This document shows, in pieces, positions 1-6,707 of a DNA stretch of 8,546 nucleotides. The position numbers and the translations under genes are program-made. Each line of letters opens with the position of its first letter. Within the stretch, counting starts at the first letter, position 1. The stretch spans positions 1,183,100 through 1,191,645 of the forward strand of contig CP070628.1 of the NCBI GenBank assembly GCA_020355985.1, read 5' to 3'. The DNA is from Nitrospirota bacterium (GTDB taxonomy: Bacteria; Nitrospirota; Nitrospiria; Nitrospirales; UBA8639). The notes under the pieces were generated by a model, which was not told where the DNA came from, made no database searches, and was given only the letters and a program-made list of their open reading frames with translations.

Positions 1-662
1 GGGACTCCATTTCGAAAAGTCTGGAAATCAATCACGCGGTCGAACCGCGCAAGGAGTTCGTGGTCGTGTGTCACGGCTAGCAAGGTGGCATCGTGCTCCC
101 TGACGTTCTCAAAGAGGAGATCCAAAATGAGGCGTTTATTCTCCGGGTCGAGATTTCCGGTCGCTTCATCCGCAAGGATAAGTTTGGGTTGGGGCAGCAA
201 GGCTCGACAGATGGCGGCGCGTTGCTTTTCACCTTGGGACAAGTCATTGGGAAATCGATCCAGTAGATCCTTGATGCCCATGTTCCTCGCGAGATCTACT
301 GCACGGTCACGAATGAGTTGATTGAGTTTCAGGGCAGGGGTAATCCGGTACGGATGGAGGATATTGTCCCGCACGCTGAGATAATCCAGTAACTCAAAAT
401 CTTGAAATATGAACCCAATATTCGTAATGCGAAATTCTCGTCGTTCCGCATCACTGAGTTGTTGCACATGCTTCCCCTCAACTTGAATGCCGCCATGGAG
501 TGGCGAAAGGATTCCCGCGATCAGATGCAATAGAGTGGTTTTCCCTGACCCACTCGGCCCGATGAGAGCCACTTTTTCCGATTTGGCGACTGTTAGCTCA
601 GGAATGGCTAAGCGAAACTCGCTACGCTGGTGTTGAAATTCAAGAGAGTGAATGCGAATCAT
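1..662 (-). CDS. ABC transporter ATP-binding protein, LolD/MacB/FtsE type (C-terminus off the window)
   Basis: This is the ATPase subunit of an ABC transporter; it binds and hydrolyses ATP on the cytoplasmic face of the inner membrane to drive a membrane partner that is not in the window. Translating the minus strand from the ATG at 662 gives 220 uninterrupted codons to the edge. Visible motifs: Walker A GPSGSGKT (residues 35-42), Q-loop Q87 in IFQDF, signature LSQGE (141-145), Walker B LILADE (161-166), D-loop GNLD (169-172) and switch histidine H199 in VTHDH. The order and the ~220-230 residue size match single-domain ATPases of the LolD/MacB/FtsE branch, which usually work with FtsX/MacB-like permeases on lipoproteins, small molecules or cell-wall control; only a short tail should be missing. 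The ATG directly follows the TAA of the upstream gene, so the two are almost surely translationally coupled. The actual substrate cannot be inferred. A permease gene is expected beyond the left edge. Confidence 0.93.
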   Translation of the reverse strand, partial: MIRIHSLEFQHQRSEFRLAIPELTVAKSEKVALIGPSGSGKTTLLHLIAGILSPLHGGIQVEGKHVQQLSDAERREFRITNIGFIFQDFELLDYLSVRDNILHPYRITPALKLNQLIRDRAVDLARNMGIKDLLDRFPNDLSQGEKQRAAICRALLPQPKLILADEATGNLDPENKRLILDLLFENVREHDATLLAVTHDHELLARFDRVIDFQTFRNGV

Positions 663-2666
663 TTATTGTGCGCTCGTCTTTGGAGAGTTTGATGGGGTAT
701 AGGGGTCGACTCGTTTTTCTTCTAAGAGTTCCAAATCGATAATTTTCCAATTACCCGCTATCGGTTCAACTGTCACAATGGCTTCATAATGATTCTTTCG
801 TGTATGCACATGTCCCCAGTGGCCAACCGTGCCCATAGCGGTCCATTGCCCTTTGAGCGCAAATGCCCCTGGGCGATCACCCACCGCTTCCGCATGGGTT
901 TCAAGAACTTCCACTTCATTGACTGTAGCCTGGGCCCCTCCAGCTTTTTTTACCGCAAAGGATTTTCTGTTTTGTAGATACATATCAGCCAATAAATCAC
1001 CTTCCACACTCAACGCCAACTTGTCATAGACATCTTCTTCTTGTCGAAAATCAAAAGCGCGATAGACGTTCTTGAATAAGGCATGAAGAATTTTTGATGC
1101 TTCTTCATCACTAAGATTCTTCACAAGAGCTGCAGGTCTGGCTAGTGGTATCTGGTACATGGGTACAAGCATCACACCTCCGGCGAGCAATCCCACGGCG
1201 ATTCCTAAGGGTAACCGAATAGATTGAGAAGTTTGGATTCGCCGATACATATACCAACCCAATGGGAACAACGCGACCACACACAGAGCGGTGCCAAGGG
1301 GTAGGTGAAAAGGTGCCACCGTTTCGGAGAGAGAGACCGTATGGACCGTTGGAATGGTGTAGTTTTTCAAATAATTGGTCCATTTCAAGACGGGGTCCTC
1401 AGGAGTGACAAAGGACGGGAAGGGCCCCGCAGGGTCTGTGGCCGTGGTAGGGACCTGTTGGACCTGATCGGTAAAGAGCTCCCAATCCACGGTGACTTCT
1501 TGAGGCATCCCCTCCGTTACATACGCGAGAATGACCCCAACAATGGTTGTGGCGATTTCAAGGCGCTTGGGTTGTTCAAGTAATTGAATGCCGGTTAATC
1601 CCACTTTGACATAATTCGTTCGGTCAAGAATTGGCGAAAGTGATCGGCCATCAACCAACACAGGATTTTTTTGTCGAAGAAATTCCCCAATGCGTTGCTT
1701 CAGCGGATCGAGCTCATCGGCTTCAATATATTCTGAACCCCGCAGACCCAAATCCATCCAGGCTTCTAAATCTTTGACGCGTGTCAGTATCTCATGCCGT
1801 ACCTCATATGGTTCCACATAGAGGAAGGACATGAGGGCCGATTTATGATGGCGCTTGAGATTGGGATTGTCGAATTTGGAATACCACGGATCTTCCCAGT
1901 TAAGGGTAAGACGGGCAGGGTTGCCAAGGTACCGAAAATCAATAATGGGGACACTCTTGTGGTAGGTAATAAATCCGATGGTGGCTTTAGCTCGTCCCTC
2001 GTCATCAAGAGGGGGGCTCATGGTTATCGTCTCTGGTTTGCTGTTGAAAGGATACTTCAATTCTGCATAGAGCACTCGTTTGTCGCTTGGAGGCTCGGGG
2101 ACGCGTTGTCGAGTTGAAGGGTTGATCATCCCTGCAAACGGAGATTGACGATCTTTGCGTTCCCGTGGCTCGACCAGTTCCAATTGCGCTTGAAGCCGTT
2201 CTCCGGTTTCAGTCACAAATTGAAACGTGTGGGAGGCAAAATGCCGGAGTCGCTTTGGAAGTGAAGGACGCTGGCTGTCAGGAGTCTTTACCCAGTCATC
2301 TGGGACTAAGTCATCGAATAGAACCAAATCTCTAATGTAGATTTCCAAAACCAACTTAATATGGTCATCCAGAATATAGATTTCAGCAATATTGGGTGCA
2401 GTTTCGGCACCGGTGAGATTGATCCAATCGGCCCTCGCAAGTGGCGCCAGGGTGAGATGAAGGGCAAACCCACATACCAGACTCACTAGAATCGCCTTTA
2501 AAAATGAGGTTTTTTGAGGTGAGATATATGTATATTGTTGATTGTCCTCTTGGCTTTGAAATTTATAGGAATGGGGTCGGCGCTGAGCGCCTTTTGGAGA
2601 AAATCGGAGAGGATGGAAATTCAACACAATCTTCACAAAAAAGTAGAAGTCACGTAAATATTTCAT
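663..2666 (-). CDS. Membrane-anchored periplasmic protein of unknown function, coupled to the ABC ATPase
   Basis: I do not recognise the family. The 667-residue product has a basic N-terminal stretch, then a hydrophobic segment (about 54-76) ending in LARA-D, which could be a signal peptide or an anchor. A large mostly polar domain follows (about 80-450), then two further helices (about 453-474 and 486-507) joined by a short basic loop (YRRIQTSQSIR, cytoplasmic by the positive-inside rule). The C-terminal soluble domain (about 516-653) ends in GNWKIIDLELLEE, a pattern reminiscent of NTF2/SnoaL-like folds, but this is only an impression. The implied topology places both soluble domains in the periplasm. 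The stop codon abuts the start of the ABC ATPase, so the protein is probably an accessory or sensor/substrate-contacting subunit of that transporter (inference). The start is uncertain: no good Shine-Dalgarno precedes the ATG at 2666, and the signal-like segment begins some 50 residues in. In-frame GTG/TTG codons near residues 11-15, or GTG at residue 61 preceded by AAAGG, are alternatives. Confidence 0.85.
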   Translation of the reverse strand: MKYLRDFYFFVKIVLNFHPLRFSPKGAQRRPHSYKFQSQEDNQQYTYISPQKTSFLKAILVSLVCGFALHLTLAPLARADWINLTGAETAPNIAEIYILDDHIKLVLEIYIRDLVLFDDLVPDDWVKTPDSQRPSLPKRLRHFASHTFQFVTETGERLQAQLELVEPRERKDRQSPFAGMINPSTRQRVPEPPSDKRVLYAELKYPFNSKPETITMSPPLDDEGRAKATIGFITYHKSVPIIDFRYLGNPARLTLNWEDPWYSKFDNPNLKRHHKSALMSFLYVEPYEVRHEILTRVKDLEAWMDLGLRGSEYIEADELDPLKQRIGEFLRQKNPVLVDGRSLSPILDRTNYVKVGLTGIQLLEQPKRLEIATTIVGVILAYVTEGMPQEVTVDWELFTDQVQQVPTTATDPAGPFPSFVTPEDPVLKWTNYLKNYTIPTVHTVSLSETVAPFHLPLGTALCVVALFPLGWYMYRRIQTSQSIRLPLGIAVGLLAGGVMLVPMYQIPLARPAALVKNLSDEEASKILHALFKNVYRAFDFRQEEDVYDKLALSVEGDLLADMYLQNRKSFAVKKAGGAQATVNEVEVLETHAEAVGDRPGAFALKGQWTAMGTVGHWGHVHTRKNHYEAIVTVEPIAGNWKIIDLELLEEKRVDPYTPSNSPKTSAQ

Positions 2667-2796
2667 GGAAATATGGCAGCCACAGGTGTCTCCGAAAATA
2701 ATCTACCCCTTATTTTTAACCTCGATATACTTGGGACGGTAGCCAAAGTGAGGGACTGATTGATTTCGAATATCTTAGCCACCTACACAGATTATG

Positions 2797-4053
2797 CTAA
2801 ACGGTAGGAGGAGGTTGCAACGCGGCATGATGCCCAGCGAGATATCCTGTCGACCAGGCCCATTGAAAATTATAGCCACCGATACGGCCGTCACAATCCA
2901 ACATTTCTCCAATCACATAGAGCCCAGGCATAATTTGAGAGGCCATGGAGTTGGGTTTAATTTCTTTGAGGGGAATTCCGCCTGCCGTGACTTCGGCAAA
3001 ATTCCAGCCACGTGATCCGATGACAGGAAGAGAAAGGTCGGTGAGGGTGTGGACAAGAGTGCGACGAGTCTCTTTTTGAAGAACATTGATGGGGGTGAGT
3101 GCCATATGGGGTTCCAGGAATTGCGCAAGTCGTGAGGCCACACGGGTTGGTAATCGTTCGGCCAACAGTGTTTGAATGGTTTTGCGACCAGGGAGAGCCG
3201 CGGCCTGAATGAGCCAATTCTCGACTTCTTTAGGTGTGGCTTGAGGAAAGCAATTGAGATGAAGTGTGACGTGTTGACCTTGTTCAGTAGCCAGAACCCA
3301 AAACCGGCTGGCATCTAGCACCACTGGTCCGCTCACACCAAAATGTGTCCATAATACACTACCAGTCCGACGATCTATGATTTGATTATTCACTCGAGTG
3401 GTGAGCATCACCTCATGGGAAATTCCAGAAAGAGCGGCATGAAAAAAAGTGGGATCAAGTAATAGAGGGACCAACGCAGGATACGTTGGGGTTACGGTAT
3501 GGCCTAAATGTCGAGCCAGATCCCATCCCGATCCATCCGACCCAGTTTTGGGAAGGGAGCGTCCGCCCGTTGCTAAAATTAGGTGTTGAGTCTGAAGTAC
3601 GCCCTGTGAATGCTGAATCAAAAACCCTTTTTCTTGATACGTGATGGATTGAACATGGTGTTGTGGCAGAAGAGTCAGACCCAATTCTTTGCAACGGGCT
3701 AAGAGTGCATCCAGAACGGTTCGAGCGTTATTGCTGACGGGGAACAATTTTCCAGTGTCTTCTGTTTTCAGCGGAACTCCAAGAGAGTCAAACCATCGGA
3801 TGGTGTCTTGTTCATCGAATCGGCGAAGGATCCGGTCGATGACCCTCCGGTTTCCATGAAAGTCGGACGCGGTCACACGTTGATTGGTGACATTACAGCG
3901 TCCACCCCCGGAGACCAGAATTTTTGCCCCAATGGTTTTTGCGCCGTCGAGAAGAATAATGCGAAGGGAGGGATTGGTTTCCGCGGCGAAGATGCCTGCT
4001 GCAAGGCCTGCTGCACCAGCGCCTATGATGGCAATGTCGGCATGCTGAGGCAT
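2797..4053 (-). CDS. HI0933/YhiN-family FAD-dependent oxidoreductase
   Basis: A 418-residue flavoprotein of the HI0933-like family (TIGR00275/BaiN-RdsA type). The N-terminal Rossmann dinucleotide motif GAGAAG (11-16) binds FAD. The family hallmark SGGGRCNVTN lies at 48-57, ATGG at 161-164, HFGVSGPVVLDAS at about 237-249, VTAGGI at 355-360, and the C-terminal FAD-contacting block from GLYVIGEMLD through GRIGGYNFQWA at about 377-399. Length is normal for the family and no key motif is missing. The E. coli member YhiN has been reported as RdsA, a 23S rRNA dihydrouridine synthase acting at position 2449; whether this protein shares that activity is inference. The ATG at 4053 lies 9 residues before the Rossmann motif, as expected, although no strong ribosome binding site is visible. 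It lies 25 bases downstream of the methyltransferase stop on the same strand, so the two are probably cotranscribed; an RNA-modification role for both is possible but unproven. Confidence 0.92.
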   Translation of the reverse strand: MPQHADIAIIGAGAAGLAAGIFAAETNPSLRIILLDGAKTIGAKILVSGGGRCNVTNQRVTASDFHGNRRVIDRILRRFDEQDTIRWFDSLGVPLKTEDTGKLFPVSNNARTVLDALLARCKELGLTLLPQHHVQSITYQEKGFLIQHSQGVLQTQHLILATGGRSLPKTGSDGSGWDLARHLGHTVTPTYPALVPLLLDPTFFHAALSGISHEVMLTTRVNNQIIDRRTGSVLWTHFGVSGPVVLDASRFWVLATEQGQHVTLHLNCFPQATPKEVENWLIQAAALPGRKTIQTLLAERLPTRVASRLAQFLEPHMALTPINVLQKETRRTLVHTLTDLSLPVIGSRGWNFAEVTAGGIPLKEIKPNSMASQIMPGLYVIGEMLDCDGRIGGYNFQWAWSTGYLAGHHAALQPPPTV

Positions 4054-4078
4054 GGATAGGGTTGAAAATTAATGGAAG

Positions 4079-4753
4079 TCAGAATTGCGTTGATGGTGAA
4101 ACTCGTTTGTGAAACACCATGACATCGCTATGGAAAAATTCCAGCTCAGCTTGCCATTGATCAGCCAACCATTCAAATGTGGCTCTGGAGAAAAAACACA
4201 CATGGGTCAAATCATTTTTGTAATGCCATGTGGCAAACGCTTCCTGGTCTCGCACCAGTTTGGTCATCAGCCCAAGATAACCGCCTGGGTTCAATAGCGT
4301 CCATAATTGCGGGAGAATGGTTGCTGGATCATGCAGATGTTCTACCACTTCTGTGGCGGTAATAAAATCGTAGGTTTGCTGTAACGCGACAGGATTCCTG
4401 GCATAAAAATAGTCGTAGATGGTAACGGCGTGGCCCATTTCTTCAAACATGATTGAGAGGGTCGGGCCGGGGCCGGACCCAAAATCCAGACCATGACTTT
4501 TGGGAGCTAAGCGATCTTGCATAGGAAGAAAGAGCCGGCTAAGAAATCGACGATATCCGGGGTCAGTTGGGGAGTTTTGGTGATGGTCATACGCCGATTT
4601 TTCATCAGCTTCCGATAGATATTGTTCAGGGGGCACAAAGACTAAGTGGCAATGGCCGCACACAAGAAATTTTCGGCGTTGGTCCTGATAAAAATTTTCA
4701 TTGCGGTCCTCCCGGCACAGAGGGCAGGGGTGATTTAGGCGTTCACTTTTCAT
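4079..4753 (-). CDS. Class I SAM-dependent methyltransferase with N-terminal zinc finger (Methyltransf_23-like)
   Basis: A 224-residue protein predicted to transfer a methyl group from S-adenosylmethionine to an unknown substrate. An N-terminal zinc-ribbon is formed by CPLC (C10, C13) and CGHC (C32, C35). The Rossmann-like methyltransferase domain follows, with motif I LDFGSGPGP (89-97), an acidic ribose-binding position in IYDYF (D114), and the post-motif segment DFITATEVVEHLHDP (129-143), typical of the Methyltransf_11/23 group. DLTHVCFFS (181-189) resembles the conserved DxTHxxFF block found in such enzymes. This CxxC plus Methyltransf_23 arrangement occurs in many small bacterial methyltransferases of unknown substrate. 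AGG lies immediately before the ATG, so the ribosome binding site is poor. It precedes the HI0933-family flavoprotein by 25 bases, suggesting a two-gene operon. Family assignment is secure; substrate is unknown. Confidence 0.9.
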   Translation of the reverse strand: MKSERLNHPCPLCREDRNENFYQDQRRKFLVCGHCHLVFVPPEQYLSEADEKSAYDHHQNSPTDPGYRRFLSRLFLPMQDRLAPKSHGLDFGSGPGPTLSIMFEEMGHAVTIYDYFYARNPVALQQTYDFITATEVVEHLHDPATILPQLWTLLNPGGYLGLMTKLVRDQEAFATWHYKNDLTHVCFFSRATFEWLADQWQAELEFFHSDVMVFHKRVSPSTQF

Positions 4754-4759
4754 CCTGAA

Positions 4760-4771
4760 GTTTCATGAAAC
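4760..4771. promoter_or_regulatory. 12-bp perfect palindrome upstream of the methyltransferase gene (candidate operator)
   Basis: GTTTCATGAAAC is a perfect palindrome ending 7 bases before the methyltransferase start codon. The same TTTCATGA core recurs at 4869-4876, where ATGAAA (4860-4865) and TTTCAT (4869-4874) also form an inverted pair around GCA. A dimeric repressor could bind here, but a regulator is not identifiable and chance occurrence in AT-rich intergenic DNA is possible. Confidence 0.3.
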
Positions 4772-4872
4772 GTATTGTTGATCGTTGAGTGGTTGTTGGA
4801 CAGAGATTAGGCGGAGGGCTGTGACAAGGAACAACAATATTCGCAACACCATGCGAAAGATGAAAGCATTTC

Positions 4873-4896
4873 ATGATAACCCGTTATCATTTTTTT
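4873..4896 (+). terminator. Inverted repeat with T-tract at the 3' end of the TraR/DksA gene
   Basis: Arms ATGATAAC (4873-4880) and GTTATCAT (4883-4890) are perfectly complementary around CC and are followed on the plus strand by six more T residues. The repeat overlaps the TGA stop of the minus-strand regulator gene, which is followed directly by an in-frame TAA. The T-tract lies on the plus strand, so it would stop rightward, not leftward, transcription; on the minus strand the hairpin follows an A-tract and has no T-tail. The stem is AT-rich with only two G-C pairs, so an operator or a weak bidirectional terminator are equally likely. Confidence 0.3.
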
Positions 4897-5237
4897 GTTT
4901 GATTGGCACAGTCAATGCACAACGGCGCGGTAGGATCGAACTCTAATCGTTTTACCTGAATATCTTCGCCGCACCGAAGACAGAGTCCGAAAATCCCTTT
5001 TTCAATCCGTTGAAGGCTTGCTTTGATTCGTTGTAGCAGAATCGTTCGCCGTTGTTGGGCATCTTTGGCCATGGCCTGTCCTTGCAGGGCATCCATGCGA
5101 GAGACGCGTCCGATGGCCGTCTGATCCAGATCCACGGTTTGGGCTGCCTCCTCCCCTGATTGTTCAACCGCAAGGAGATCCGTCTGTAGCTTGAGTAAGG
5201 CCTGTTTAAAGTGCTGATTTTCAAGATCGTTTAACAT
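4887..5237 (-). CDS. TraR/DksA-family C4 zinc-finger regulator
   Basis: A 116-residue protein with the two-part layout of the TraR/DksA family. A predominantly helical N-terminal region (about 1-80) should form a coiled-coil hairpin. The C-terminal C4 zinc finger has C86 and C89 (CLRC) and C107 and C110 (CIDC), the second pair following RLEFDPTAPL. The segment DLDQTAIGRVSRMDALQ (36-52) is typical of short DksA-like proteins and lies where the coiled-coil tip enters the RNA polymerase secondary channel in studied members. Such proteins modulate initiation, often with ppGpp, but short members vary and activity here is inferred. Translation ends in tandem TGA TAA stops. The start at 5237 lacks a strong ribosome binding site but gives the usual family length. 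It is divergent from the carbonic anhydrase gene across a 122-base shared region. Confidence 0.92.
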   Translation of the reverse strand: MLNDLENQHFKQALLKLQTDLLAVEQSGEEAAQTVDLDQTAIGRVSRMDALQGQAMAKDAQQRRTILLQRIKASLQRIEKGIFGLCLRCGEDIQVKRLEFDPTAPLCIDCANQTKK

Positions 5238-5263
5238 AGAAAAAGTCGGTCATGCACGTGGAC

Positions 5264-5292
5264 TTGATGAGACGATTGGGGCAATGTACCCT
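5264..5292 (+). promoter_or_regulatory. Candidate sigma70-type promoter for the carbonic anhydrase gene
   Basis: TTGATG (5264-5269) and TACCCT (5287-5292) are separated by 17 bases. The -35 match is fair and the -10 match is weak. It would give a leader of about 60 bases before the strong ribosome binding site. It overlaps the oppositely directed candidate promoter at 5283-5312, so the two genes could compete for polymerase. Confidence 0.25.
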
Positions 5293-5312
5293 ACCAGAGC
5301 ACGAAAGGCCAA
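5283..5312 (-). promoter_or_regulatory. Candidate sigma70-type promoter for the TraR/DksA gene
   Basis: Read on the minus strand, TTGGCC (-35, 5312-5307) and TACATT (-10, 5288-5283) are 18 bases apart. This is a moderate match placed about 45 bases upstream of the start codon. Judged by eye only. Confidence 0.27.
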
Positions 5313-5359
5313 TGGCTCATTCTGAAGTGACTCGAGAAGCCGCACAATAAGGAGAGACT

Positions 5360-5998
5360 ATGGAAAAAGTGTTGAAAGGATTAGTCACGTTTCAAAAAGA
5401 GGTGTTTGCCAAAAAGAAAAAGTTATTTGCGACCTTAACTAAACAGCAGAAGCCCAATGTATTGTTTGTTACCTGTTCTGACTCACGGATTGATCCATCC
5501 TTATTGACGCAGACAGATCCAGGAGACTTGTTTATTATTCGCAATGCCGGGAATTTGATACCCACATATGGTGCCGCCATCGGCGGAGTGACGGCGACCA
5601 TTGAGTATGGCGTTTCGGTTCTTCAAGTTAGAGATGTTATTGTTTGCGGACATATGGATTGTGGGGCAATGAAGGGCTTGTTGCATCCAGAAAAACTTCA
5701 GGAACTTCCAGCTGTCAAAGCCTGGCTGAAACATGCGGAGACGACGGTGCGAATGGTGAAAGATCATTGCGCTCATTTGAAGGGAGAGGAATTATTTGCT
5801 GCGACTATACGGGAAAATGTCATGGTGCAATTGGATCATCTCAGAACGCATCCGGCTGTTGCGACTCGCTTGCGCCGAGGAGATTTGCGCTTGCATGGGT
5901 GGGTCTATTCTATCGGGACGGGCGAGGTCTGGGTCTATGATTTTGAGAAAAAAGATTTTGTGAATCCCAGCAAGAAGAGACAGAAAGCGCGATCGTGA
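5360..5998 (+). CDS. Beta-class carbonic anhydrase
   Basis: This 212-residue cytosolic zinc enzyme interconverts CO2 and bicarbonate, supplying bicarbonate for carboxylation or balancing pH. The family signature is complete: zinc ligands C39 (in VTCSDSRIDP), H98 and C101 (in CGHMDCGAMKG), and the Asp41/Arg43 dyad next to the active site. Supporting blocks are DLFIIRNAGN (56-65), GGVTATIEYGVSVLQV (75-90) and the C-terminal WVYSIGTGEVWVYD (181-194). Length is normal for bacterial beta-CAs, and there is a basic tail after residue 204. AAGGAG (5349-5354) lies five bases before the ATG, a good ribosome binding site. The gene stands alone on the plus strand, divergent from the TraR/DksA gene and convergent with the heme-binding barrel gene, whose stop is only 24 bases away; I see no clear terminator between them. 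Confidence 0.97.
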   Translation: MEKVLKGLVTFQKEVFAKKKKLFATLTKQQKPNVLFVTCSDSRIDPSLLTQTDPGDLFIIRNAGNLIPTYGAAIGGVTATIEYGVSVLQVRDVIVCGHMDCGAMKGLLHPEKLQELPAVKAWLKHAETTVRMVKDHCAHLKGEELFAATIRENVMVQLDHLRTHPAVATRLRRGDLRLHGWVYSIGTGEVWVYDFEKKDFVNPSKKRQKARS

Positions 5999-6022
5999 TT
6001 CTCTTTCTATCTCCTCTTGGAG

Positions 6023-6607
6023 TTAGGAACGCTTCAGGGTGTTTTGGTCCGTGTGATGGAACACTTCAGAGCGACCAGAAATTTGCAATTGGGTATCTTC
6101 TTTGTAGCTAAATTTCCAGGGTTCATGAATTGTGACTGATAATTCATATCGGACCGTTTTTGCATTTTCCTCCAAAAACGGATTGGAGAGAATGCCATAC
6201 ACCTCGGATCCGGCGTCAGCTGCCATACAAAATTCTTTGGCGTTCGGTTCGGATATCCCCCCTGCGTTTACAACGACTCCTCGTGGAACGATGAAGCATC
6301 GCATGACCTGTGTGCGTTCCGCATCCCACAACCAATAACCCACTTCTTCGTGAAATGGCTGTTCCTGAATCAGTGGCCATGCGATGGTGGAATATCTTAG
6401 GCCATATAAGGTTTGTGGACCATTGACGACTGGACCAATCGGTTCAAACGTTATGCGTTCCCGGAAATGCGTTTCTTTTGAACCGTCTTTTGCTGGGGAG
6501 ATGTCAACACCCTCAGCGCCTTCCCATATTCCTACTAAAGCTGCGAGGGGGCCAAGGTGGGCCAGCATTTCAGGATTCGGTGAAGGGGAATCGGTAACCT
6601 CTGACAT
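6023..6607 (-). CDS. Heme-binding beta-barrel (FABP/nitrobindin-like) protein
   Basis: With the start at 6607 the product is 194 residues. The protein begins LGPLAALVGIWEG (residues 18-30), containing the GxWxG-type entry of nitrobindin-like barrels. It continues with RITFEPIGPVVNGPQTLYGL (51-70), FHEEVGYWLWD (85-95), VMRCFIVPRGVVVNAGG (101-117) and the conserved end FHHTDQNTLKRS (183-194). I recognise this block pattern from proteobacterial proteins annotated as heme-binding beta-barrel domain (FABP family) proteins. Studied nitrobindins bind heme and handle reactive nitrogen species; the ligand here is not proven. The frame stays open upstream to 6781, but that extension overlaps the SDR gene and does not resemble the family. 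The ATG at 6607 has AAAGGAG (6620-6614) six bases upstream, so it is the better start. The gene is downstream of the SDR gene by 100 bases and may be read from it or from its own promoter. Confidence 0.9.
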   Translation of the reverse strand: MSEVTDSPSPNPEMLAHLGPLAALVGIWEGAEGVDISPAKDGSKETHFRERITFEPIGPVVNGPQTLYGLRYSTIAWPLIQEQPFHEEVGYWLWDAERTQVMRCFIVPRGVVVNAGGISEPNAKEFCMAADAGSEVYGILSNPFLEENAKTVRYELSVTIHEPWKFSYKEDTQLQISGRSEVFHHTDQNTLKRS

Positions 6608-6672
6608 TGAGGACTCCTTTGCTGAGGGTAAGCCGCGGAAAATTGAACTGAAGAGTACTGTTCCTAAAGAGA

Positions 6673-6701
6673 ACCATAGCAAATGGGTCTGTATTTTCCA
6701 A
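6673..6701 (-). promoter_or_regulatory. Candidate sigma70-type promoter for the heme-binding barrel gene
   Basis: On the minus strand TTGGAA (6701-6696) and TATGGT (6678-6673) are separated by exactly 17 bases, with about 65 bases left before the ATG at 6607. Both hexamers match consensus at four of six positions. This would let the gene be expressed apart from the SDR gene. It is in the gap between the two genes. Confidence 0.35.
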
Positions 6702-6707
6702 AATAAT

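Noticed and set aside
85..321. Plus-strand open frame of 78 codons
   Set aside because: It lies antisense to the ABC ATPase, whose motifs are intact in the opposite frame; it has no family resemblance.
1794..2117. Plus-strand open frame of 107 codons, the longest antisense frame in the 667-residue gene
   Set aside because: Fully inside the larger minus-strand gene, with no recognisable domain and no ribosome binding site; treated as a shadow.
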